In this document: one piece after another, positions 52,778 to 62,015 of the stretch | Layout: every line of letters starts with the position of its first letter | Numbering within the stretch: the first letter of the stretch is position 1 | NCBI RefSeq assembly: GCF_016097555.1 | Contig: NC_054702.1 | Location: 80,706,920-80,770,919, forward strand | Reading direction: 5' to 3' | DNA length: 64,000 nucleotides | Origin: Gigantopelta aegis | Lineage: Eukaryota; Mollusca; Gastropoda; Neomphalida; Peltospiridae | Notes under the pieces: model-generated | The model's database searches: none | Told to the model about the DNA's origin: nothing | What the model saw: the letters and a program-made list of their open reading frames with translations, nothing else | Program-made: the position numbers and the translations under genes

Positions 52778-54259
52778 CTACTGCATTTCCTTAGACACAT
52801 TTGCTGTTGCACGCAACACTTCAGCCTGCTGTTCAAATGCCACGCGTTTCTTTTGCTCCTCTATACAGTATGCCACCACCTCTTCATTCCCAATTTGAAC
52901 AGGTGTTGTATAATCGGTGTAATCTTCGAGTAGCACGTCATTCTGCATGTCTGATACGGACTGCATTGTCATGGTTGATGTCTTAGAATCAGCTTCAGGG
53001 GCTGACATTTCTCCTTTTCTGATGTGAATACGCTTATGGCGCGTCAGATGTGAATTATTGTTAAATCGCGCACCACAGATCTCACACTGGGATGGTTTTT
53101 CTCCCTTGTGCATCAGCGTGTGCTTCTGTAATGCAGAATATCCACTCAACGCCTTTCCACACCGAGTGCAATCGTAAGTTTTAAATCGCTGCAGACACAC
53201 ACCCTTGTGTTTATGATAAAAGACACAGTCGGTGAAGTTCTTGCCACACCTGTCACAGAGGTAAAATGTTTCTCCATTGTGCCTTTTCAGATGCGAGTTA
53301 AGTCTGGTCTGACTCGTCAGTTTCTTGCCACAGTGAGCCCATGGACAAACAGCCCTGATTGGGCGCTTCTTTGTATGCATCTTCCTATGATTGCATAACA
53401 GTTTGAAGCTGTCAAATGATTCTGAACAGTCTACACAGTCGAAGGTAAGGGATGTGATGTCAGACTTCACATCACAAGGTAAACCGGATGATCCTGTAAT
53501 GCTTTCTTTACCACTGCTTCCTGATGTGACCAGAATAGGTCTTGACTTGCCATCCATGTCTACGTTGACTAAATAATTAATAACTTTCTTCGGAGATGTA
53601 CAATTATCAACCATAGTACCCTTTACATCTTCATCCTGTACACCTGGATTTCCGGGTGCACTAGCCAGAACAAGACTGCCTTTAATTGGTAGGAGACTGG
53701 TAGCGTTCAGAAGACTATATGTTCCTTTGGATTTAGGTGAATTAGAGTCTTTTATTTTTGAATGTCTACTTGGAATCTTTGGTACGGACAATTCCTGTTT
53801 GATGCTACCAGTCTCTTGTTGAGATATTGCCATTTTTATCAACTGTTTCAAACATGTAGAAGCTGGAAAGGCCTTAACATCATTTAGTCCACTGTCATCC
53901 ATATTTTGTTTTTCAATTTTCTTTTTACTAGCGCACACTTGGTGAGATGCATTTCTATGCAATTCTAAGCCGGACCGTGTGATAAATCTTTTATTACACT
54001 GGGTGCATATGTAGGGTTTCGATTTTGAATGTTTTCTCCTATGAACATGAAGACTGGGTTTTTGACTAAAGGATCTTTGGCATCTCTTACATTGAAAATG
54101 TTCCCATTCCTTACAACCAGCCAGATCCCGCATGGCAGCACTCGCTAAGCTCAGAGTTGTGATTCTCTGTGTGTGCTTTTGGCACACATCACACTCATAG
54201 GTCTTGATAATTTTGACAGCTGACAAGGACCACAGACGCTTAGCATTTCTTGTCAACAT
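52778..54259 (-). CDS. Gene F: 493-aa C2H2 zinc-finger protein, short paralogue
   Basis: The frame runs from the ATG at 54259 to a TAG at 52778. The N-terminal module is at 8-40 (RLWSL without the leading Cys, KIIKTYECDVC, RITTLSL). Fingers 1-2 are at 57-77 and 85-106. The linker has IKQELS (SUMO-type), KDSNSPKS as in E, and SRPILVTSGSSGKES like the D/E VLVIT motif. It then goes straight to the C-terminal block: fingers at about 275-295, 305-327 (CPWAHC, C-x4-C), 335-355 (C2HC), 364-384 and 392-412. It therefore lacks the six central finger units of D and E and has no TRS motif. The tail has TTPVQIGNEEVVAYCIEEQ and ATANVSKEMQ at the stop. The open frame shows no break, so the short form looks functional. 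Confidence 0.9.
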   Translation of the reverse strand: MLTRNAKRLWSLSAVKIIKTYECDVCQKHTQRITTLSLASAAMRDLAGCKEWEHFQCKRCQRSFSQKPSLHVHRRKHSKSKPYICTQCNKRFITRSGLELHRNASHQVCASKKKIEKQNMDDSGLNDVKAFPASTCLKQLIKMAISQQETGSIKQELSVPKIPSRHSKIKDSNSPKSKGTYSLLNATSLLPIKGSLVLASAPGNPGVQDEDVKGTMVDNCTSPKKVINYLVNVDMDGKSRPILVTSGSSGKESITGSSGLPCDVKSDITSLTFDCVDCSESFDSFKLLCNHRKMHTKKRPIRAVCPWAHCGKKLTSQTRLNSHLKRHNGETFYLCDRCGKNFTDCVFYHKHKGVCLQRFKTYDCTRCGKALSGYSALQKHTLMHKGEKPSQCEICGARFNNNSHLTRHKRIHIRKGEMSAPEADSKTSTMTMQSVSDMQNDVLLEDYTDYTTPVQIGNEEVVAYCIEEQKKRVAFEQQAEVLRATANVSKEMQ

Positions 54260-54272
54260 GGTTGTTACATCT
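54260..54272 (-). promoter_or_regulatory. 3' splice site 11 nt before the gene F ATG
   Basis: GTTTTATTTTGCAG on the minus strand, then ATGTAACAACC and the ATG. The acceptor is almost identical to that of gene D. Confidence 0.65.
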
Positions 54273-54645
54273 GCAAAATAAAACAGACATGTGCATAATC
54301 AAATTTATGCCAGATTCTGTGAACTTAGTCTTTTTTGTAACATCTGTATATATGTAAGAAAGAAAAATCCCCTGTAACGGGGGTAGTACTATACATGTAC
54401 TTGTATTTATTCAAATGAATCAAATCTATTTAGCATTATAAAACAATATTGGGAATAAAAGTAGTATTTTTCAAGTGTTACATATAATTTCAAAACAAAT
54501 TCAATTGTCACATTGCTATTTATAAAGTAAAATGCTGCCAGTCTGAGTCATAGCTATTTTGTTCTTTAATTTATTCTTTATTATCCTGTCATCATTTAGA
54601 TATCATTATTTCAGCTGGCAGGCACAAAATCGTGTGACAGTTGAA

Positions 54646-54965
54646 AGAAAGAAATGTTTTATTTAACGACGCACTCAACATATTTTATTTATATGGCGTC
54701 AGACATATGGTTACGGACCACACTGATACTGAGAGAGGAAAACCGCTGTCATCACTTCATGGGCTACTCTTTTCGATCAGCAGCAAGGGATCTTTTATAT
54801 GCACCATCCCAGAGACAGGGTAGTACATACCACGGGCTGTGATATACCAGTCGTGATGCACTGGCTGGAACGAGAAATAGCCCAATGGGCCCACCAACGG
54901 GGATCCATCACACACCCACCATGCATCGAGCGAGAGCTGTACCACTGGGCTACATCCCACCCCTG
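54646..54965 (-). repeat. SINE, type B, with 13-bp TSD
   Basis: Tail GAAAGAAATGTTTTATTTAA; head rc GGGTGGGATGTAGCCCAGTG. The flanks TGTGACAGTTGAA (54633) and TGTGATAGTTGAA (54966) differ at one base. Confidence 0.88.
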
Positions 54966-55110
54966 TGTGATAGTTGAAGACACATTTTGATTATAACAAT
55001 GATTTCACTGTATCAAAAAAACAAATTATCTGGTCTTTTAATCAATGTGTGAGATCAAAGACAATATACATGTATATGCATGTAGTTGCAATAATTTAAT
55101 CTATTAATAA

Positions 55111-55707
55111 AATTTACAACATAATTTAGATGTTGCTATGTATGATCAGACTTGGCAGTCAGGAAGTTACGAACAATTCTGAATAAATATCTGGGAACAA
55201 CTGACTGTGTATAAGGAACACTTCAGTCTGTAGTTTCCAATCTGAAACCTTTGCATCATTATTTACTGACAGTAAAATTGGGCAAGGAATGAGTCGACGA
55301 GAACATGTAAACTATGCATGTAATTTGTTTTCAAATCACATCATAGTGAATATATACATCAGGAATTTCAGGACTACATGTAGATAGCATTTGCAAATGC
55401 AAAAAGTTACAAAAATAACATAATTTGGATGTTGCTACGTATGATCAGACTTGGCAGTCAGGAAGTTACGAACAATTCTGAATAAATATCTGGGAACAAC
55501 TGACAATGTATAAGGAACACTTCAGTCTGTAGTTTCCAATCTGAAACATTTGCATCATTATTTACTGACAGTAAAATTGGGCAAGGAATGAGTCGATGAG
55601 AACATGCAAACTATGCATGTAATTTGTTTTCAAACCACATCATAGTGAATACATACACCAGGACTACATGTAGATAGGACATTTGCAAATGCAAAAGGTT
55701 ACAAAAC
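55111..55707. repeat. Tandem duplication, period 299 bp
   Basis: Two copies with few differences: GATCAGACTTGGCAGTCAGG, GGAACACTTCAGTCTGTAGT and GGGCAAGGAATGAGTCGA recur exactly 299 bp apart. The unit is non-coding and lies upstream of gene F. Confidence 0.9.
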
Positions 55708-55795
55708 TAATTTTTAACTTAAAATAGTGAAATAATTTCAATTAATAATTGATATTTTGTAAGAAAATAACTGGATTTTTGAAGTTTAAAGGTAG

Positions 55796-57020
55796 GGTCA
55801 ACTCCAACAAGAGCCTTATGTGTTGGAAAGATGCATACCCGGACCACCAACACATACTGACACTTTAGCAAATGAAAAATGCGTAATTTTAGAGTTAATA
55901 AAATACCATGATTATTCCTGCTAACTAGGGGCAGCCATTTTGTTTTGTTTTTGTGACATCCGGTGGGATAGCTTGGGGCGAAGTGACGTCAGCTCCTGAC
56001 CATCTCCTGTATGTACAGTGTAAACTAAAGCAATAATTTTCGACAAGGCGCTTCTCTTTGATCAACCTGACTTGTAAAACAGCATAAATGACGTAATAAT
56101 ATAATAAACTACATGTATTTAACTAAATATATTTCAATTCAAGTTGCATTAACGGAACAAAATGGGGTTATAGTGTTTTTCTCTGTTTAATAATCCAAAG
56201 GAAAAATGTACACTATTACGCCTATTGATATGCTACGTTGGAGCTAAAACGACAACCCACGATACCCAAGTGATAATTTTATTTTCTTTGGGACTGCGTA
56301 ATTGGTCAGTTCTGTGGTTTTAGATGGAAAAGTCTACTTAATCAATAGTTTTACAGAACTATTTACAGTAATAAACCATGTCCATTACCATTTATGGGGC
56401 GACAGGTAATATTCCACAATACCGGTATGTATTTTTGTGTCTAGACAGCGTCAATTAATTGGCTCGTCTGGTTACCAATCAAATACATACCTGCCAATCA
56501 GGAATCAAAGGCAGAAGCAACTAACAGCATAGACCAATTAACTAAGAAAACACTCCGTGTATCATTTCAGTACGAAGGTTAATGCATGGTCAACACATTG
56601 TTAATTGTTTCGACTTGTTGTGTAGCCACTTTGACAATGATATTTTATTTTGTATTGAAAAATAATATATATAGTGCTGGATATACTTACTGTTGGCTTA
56701 CTGGGATGTGTATTATTACAGAACATTGCAATGTATGACTATTTATCATCCCGCAAAAACCAGGTAGATTGTGTTTCTCAAGTTCTAAGGCTCATTCCTG
56801 ACGTGACGCGTTAAGTATTACGTAACCACCAGCTCGCCAGAGGGCGTACTCACTGAGATGGTACAAAATGGCTGCGCCCGTTATATATAATAGTCGTCAC
56901 ATTTAACCGTTTTATTAATTAACTATACCATTATATGTGTTGATATTAAGCAATAATGTGCATTATATATCGTTGAATATGCATACCAGGCCAAATGCCT
57001 TAATTGTCCTCTCCTTTAAT
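55796..57020. mobile_element. Probable 1.2-kb TIR element
   Basis: The left end TTAAAGGTAGGGTCAACTCC and the inverted right end TTAAAGGAGAGGACAATTAA are alike at 12 of the first 16 bases, and GATGCATACC (left) mirrors GCATACCAGG (right). No ORF. It is similar in style to the 15.5-kb element. Confidence 0.45.
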
Positions 57021-58094
57021 AGACAGTACTAGTATATATGGCAAACTTCTCTTCTCTTTGTGTATTGGTAATACATGTACTGTTTAATACATTATCCTGA
57101 GCAATATTATAACTGCAAGTTAAAAGGGTTGGTCTGCATGTAATCAAAAAACGTTGGTTGAAATTTTGTATGTCCGATTGGGATTAGAGATTGGATTAAG
57201 TCAAAAAGTATTCAAACTGAAACATACCCAACCACAATTTACCCTTTTTTGATCAAAACGTACCTTAGTACATGGTTACAATCAGCCTATCCCTGCTTAC
57301 TGATCATGGAAATGTAACTGTATTGAGTCATGTTATTTGATATTTTCAAGTATAGAAGCACAAATCATCACATTAACAAAGTATATACCGGTAGCTGAAA
57401 TTTGCACATGAAAACATCAATAAAAAAGGAACTATTGCAACAAAGTTTTATTTTATAGATTTAGCAGTCAGCAGATTGTTCCATGGTATTTTAAATATTG
57501 TCTGCAAGATAACAGGTCGAAATTGAGAGCTGGCTCCCATAATCACAAGACACACAACCAAAAAAGTGTTTCTTATGAAATTTGAAATCCTATGGCCTGA
57601 GATAAGGTGGAACAAACTTATTTTGTATTTTTCAAATAGCTTTGGTGATGTTTATTTTTATTTTTTAAATCTAAATATTAATTTCATATTAATTCAAATG
57701 GAATACTGATTATACAATTTGTAATAATAGTCATATTTTTAAGGTAAAACTTTGAGCCAGAATATTACAAAATCCATAGTCATCTATACCCTATGTGTCA
57801 GGCCTTTGGATTTCATGGAAATTATTGTTTCTGGTACAGTGTCGGTAGTGCTTTTGTAAAATCACGGAACCAGAAATCCCCCCCCCCCCCCCCCATGATT
57901 ATTGTATCGAGTACAACTATTAAAATTTTTTAATATATATATAATTATTTTAAAAAAAACCCTGTTTCCAATGGGTTCCCACGATCACAAGCCAAGGAAC
58001 CGAAAAACTGTTTCCCATGAAATTCCTATGGATTGCTATGTTGTATATTATGTTTTTTTTTTTTTTATAGCCTTTATTTGCTTCCTTAGAAATA
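57021..58094. other. Non-coding interval
   Basis: AT-rich sequence with a 16-nt poly-C run at about 57879-57894. Nothing else recognised. Confidence 0.4.
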
Positions 58095-58566
58095 TCTTGT
58101 TCCAACCAGTGCACCACAACTGGTCAATGGTTGTGGCATGTGCTTTCGATCCTTTACTGCTAATGGAAAAATGTAGTAAGTTTCCCTCGATGACTACGAA
58201 AGAAAGAAAGAAATGTTTTATTTAACAACACACTCAATACATTTTATTTATGGTTATATGGCGTCAGACATATGGTTAAGGACCACACAGATATGGGCTA
58301 CTCTTTTCGATTAGCAGCGAGGGATCTTTTGTATGCACAATCCCACAGACAGGGTAGTACATACCAGTCGTGGTGCACTGGCTGGAACAAGAAATAGCCC
58401 AATGGTTCCACCGACGGGGATCGATTCCAGACTGACCGCATTTCGAGCGAGCGCTTTACCATTGGGCTACGTCCAGCCCCTCCGATGACTAGAGTCAGAA
58501 TTACCAAAAGTTGCTGATGATTAATTAATCAATGTGCTCTAGTGGTGTCATTAAACAAAACAAACT
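58095..58566 (+). repeat. SINE, type A, plus strand, interrupted by a type B SINE
   Basis: GTTCCAACCAGTGCACCACA to TTTCCCTCGATGACTA, then resumes GAGTCAGAATTACCAAAAGT to the tail GTCATTAAACAAAACAAAC. The 5' head is missing. Confidence 0.8.
58197..58482 (-). repeat. SINE, type B, nested, TSD CGATGACTA
   Basis: The tail is CGAAAGAAAGAAAGAAATG and the head rc is GGGGCTGGACGTAGCCCAAT. CGATGACTA lies at 58188-58196 and 58483-58491. Confidence 0.85.
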
Positions 58567-58699
58567 ATTTTTTTTTGCATAGAAACATTTGCTCAAGATT
58601 AATGTTACTCACTACACTAGTATGCACTAAATATAATAATGCACACGCAGATGACACTTTGCCACATATTTTAGATTTGATCACCATAACTTAAGACAA

Positions 58700-59290
58700 T
58701 TATCCTCGAAGGATCGTGAAGCGTCCTATTAACGGAAAAATGGCTACAACGCACACGCATTGTAATCTCACGATCAGTTTGATTATTTAATCTAGTACCT
58801 TATTCAACTAACTACAAATATCAATTAATAAAATGTTTATGACCTTACAAGTGTATTCCGTCGATAGATAAAACACATGCCACAGTTGAATGTGTACATT
58901 CCAAGGCCTGGATCGGAAAGCGTCCTATAGGTAAGATGGGCTTCCATAATTCGTTTTTGTTGAAAGAATATGTACGTCACGTGACCTGACCCAAAGATGA
59001 AGGCAGGCGTGACAGCGACAGGATTCTTTTGCTGTTGACAAGTGCTAATTATTTAGATGCAGGTAGGTATCAATATAGCATATGATTTTATTCGATGCTA
59101 CTATTTAAAATAACGATCGTGTATAATGCATTTTGTATAAAAATAACTTTTTACCTGTTATTTTCTCTCTTTTTTTTTCTTTATCGGTAGCAAATACTGC
59201 TTGGTTCAGAATTATTGTTGTCAAAGTTCATGCGCACGCAAATTCGTAATAAACAAGCCGTACGTAAAATAGGACGCTTCTTGACTTAGG
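58700..59290. other. Unique region with three AAGCGTCCTAT motifs
   Basis: AAGCGTCCTAT occurs direct at about 58719 and 58917 and inverted at about 59268. The outer pair could be termini of a 0.57-kb element. A plus-strand GATGCAG followed by GTAGGTATC near 59056 resembles a 5' exon donor, unsupported. To 60100 I see no other feature. Confidence 0.4.
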
Positions 59291-60110
59291 ATGCCTTTTG
59301 ATCTTTAGCGATACAAGTGTTTTAATTTACATACGGGTAATAACTAATATGTGTTTTTGCCTTATTTTGGTTGTGTAGAAACTAAATTCTGAAGTTAAAA
59401 ATGTAACAATAAATTTGGCTGTCAGCACTTCTAACTGTGAAACTGGGAACATAAACAAACTGTACCCGAGGCATATTATTTTTAAAATGGGGAAAATCAC
59501 AAATAACGCCACTCAACAGGGTTCGAGTATTCATTATCAGAATCATGCATGATTATGAATGGGCATTATGGGGGCGATTATGATGGTGCAAACTAGATAT
59601 GGGACGACTTCTAAGATTATCTGTGTGTCAACTAATCAAGTGAAACTTACTGATTGATTATTGTAACTCTAGACTTGACAAATTATTACTTTTGAAAGTA
59701 AAACCATAAACATTCCCAACAAAACACAACAGGAAATAAACATTTGTAGGTCTAGTCTCGTTCAAAAACAGACGAAAGCTGAAAAAAAAGAAGAAGAAAA
59801 ACCCATTCGGATAACCTCGTCCATTTCCGTAACAAAGCAAAACAGTCAGTCTTGCTTGGAAGAGTTTACTGGAATTAAAGATGCGTTATCAATATTATAT
59901 CATGACGACTTTCGGCCAGAATTATTTATTAACTTTCGCTTTGATATGTCAATATAATATCATCAACTATATACTCATAAACATTTAATTGATTGGCAAT
60001 AAATAAATAAAATTGGAGATTCTTTAAATTAGAGGATGCCTGGCCGACGGAATTTGGCGCGTTCAGCTTAACTTAATAGTAACATGTTGGAGACAGGTTT
60101 TTGACTTTGT

Positions 60111-60417
60111 CATAGGCGTACGGACTCTCATTTTTGTAGGGGTGGGCTGATTTTGTCCGAATTAAACGAAAAAGCCCGAATCTGAATAACAACATTTATT
60201 CATATTAGCATATTAGTCAAAATATAGGTTCGCAAACGAATCACTATGCATTTTTACACGGATTACTAATAGTGTGAGTAGAATGATGAAAATACATGGT
60301 GAAAACATTTCAAGCCCTCTCGTTTTGTCCGAATATACCTATCGTTTTTGCCCGAATTTGAGCACTAGAGGGGCATTTACCCCCCCCCCCCCCCCACCTC
60401 CGTCTCGTATACGTATG
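60111..60417. mobile_element. GTACG-ended hAT-like element, about 307 bp
   Basis: The left end CATAGGCGTACGGACTC and inverted right end CATACGTATACGAGACG. The flanks GACTTTGT (60103) and GGCTTTGA (60418) match at 6 of 8 bases. The interior TGCCCGAATTTGAG, TGTCCGAAT and poly-C match the elements at 30410 and 30705. Confidence 0.65.
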
Positions 60418-60518
60418 GGCTTTGATCAATGAACCATGACTCGTGCTTACATCAACTGAAGGTTCAAGCAACTTATTCGTCTCTGATGACCCTCTTGATG
60501 GATTGGCAGATTTCATCG

Positions 60519-61207
60519 CAATCTAATTAAAATTAGCTCCACTATTAGCCTACATGTGGATCTAACAGCAGCCAGTTGGAGCTCATGGCCACCAATCAAA
60601 ACCTTACTTGCAGAATCATGCCAGTGATTTGAAAATAATTTGAAAACATTCCGAATTATCCTGAGGGTATACGATATGTTTCATGTGAATTACGAATGCC
60701 TTATTTAGACCAGTAGAATTAATTTTAATCAGATTGCTAACAACACTGAGTAGTCTCCAATGTCCAGGTAACATTTCGTCTGTAAATAATAATTTAAATA
60801 TTGACCAATCACACTTCGCATTTTATAACGTTATTTGGGAGCATACAAATTCTAAAAATATCGGGCGAGTCTATTTTAGTGGCCGCAGTACAGCGAACCA
60901 TACCAATACGTACGGGATGGGTTATCAGTCTTCAATTTTTTATTTTTTTATTTATATAAAAAAAAAACTACATCAGTCTTCAGTTTTACATTACAAATTA
61001 TTTATTTTATAAAATAAAACATGTTTTAAGGCATTCGTATTTCACACGAAACATGTCGTAAACCCCCAGGATAATTCAGAATGTTTTCAATTTTTTTTTT
61101 AAATCACCGGCATGATTCTGCAAGTAAGGTTTTGATTGGTGGACATGAGCTCCAAATGGCTGCTGTTAGATCCACATGTAATAGTGGAGCTAATTTTAAT
61201 TAGATTG
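60519..61207. mobile_element. CAATCT-family long-TIR element, 9-bp TSD ATTTCATCG
   Basis: Both ends start CAATCTAATTAAAATTAGCTC and the inverted similarity continues for nearly 200 bp (TGGATCTAACAGCAGCCA, AATCAAAACCTTACTTGCAG). ATTTCATCG is perfect at 60510-60518 and 61208-61216. The centre holds a right-end sequence of the standard family form, so this copy is a rearranged foldback. Confidence 0.82.
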
Positions 61208-61557
61208 ATTTCATCGTAATAATTAAACAGTTCTACTGAATGTGACTACACTATAATTTCCATATTCCAGAGTTATTCATGGAAATACATATATAATGTA
61301 TGGGTTGATGGTTAATTTATAGTCATTTTATCACAAATAAAATTTAATGTAAAAATAGCTTAAAATATGACGCTTGTAACTGATACTGCACCTTTAACAG
61401 ACTGCCGCAGTACAATGAATAATTAGTTGAGAGAAGCAAAAAACCCAAATAGAAAATAATGGGGGTATTTTTTAGGGTAGAGTTAAGCTGTCATGCTACG
61501 CGTATATACTGACGCGGAGGGGCCATGTGACAGTGGGGGCGGGATGGAAAAAAGAAA

Positions 61558-61817
61558 AGTTAGTTTATTTTGTTTAATGACACCACTAGAGCACATTGAT
61601 TTATAAATCATCGGTTATTATATGTCACATTTGTTAATTCTGACATATTTTTCTATTAGTAGCATATATATGCACTTTCCCAGTCAGGACAGCACAAACC
61701 ACGGTCTTTGATATACCAGTCGTGGGTGAGACGCTGAAAACAAATTCAGAGATTGGATGGATCGAGTGAGGTGATTCGATCTTACGATGCAAACACTTTA
61801 CCAACTGATCAAGATAC
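61558..61817 (-). repeat. SINE with a fourth head type
   Basis: The tail and body (TTTTGTTTAATGACACCACT, AATCATCGGTTATTATATGT, GATATACCAGTCGTGG) are type A. The head, read rc, begins GGGCGGTATCTTGATCAGTT GG and has GATCGAATCACC as B box, unlike the other heads. Confidence 0.7.
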
Positions 61818-61839
61818 CGCCCTCAGGGAGTGATGGGGT

Positions 61840-61930
61840 GAGAGAGTGAAACAGAGGGAGTGAGGAGGAGGAGGAGAGAGAGAGGAGAGAGAAAAGAGGG
61901 ACAGAAAGGGAGGAGGTGGGTGAGGAAATG
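61840..61930. repeat. GA-rich simple sequence
   Basis: GAGAGAGAGGAGAGAGAAAA and AGGGAGTGAGGAGGAGGAGG purine tract. Confidence 0.8.
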
Positions 61931-62015
61931 AATCGTAAATGTAGTAGGCTAGGTACGGTCCTAAAGGAAAGGTGAAAAGGTGAAAGGTGGAGAGAGAATG
62001 AAAAAATTATAAACA

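Noticed and set aside
58990-59065. A plus-strand 5' exon ending at GATGCAG/GTAGGT
   Set aside because: The donor looks good but there is no partner exon, ORF or promoter evidence in the window.
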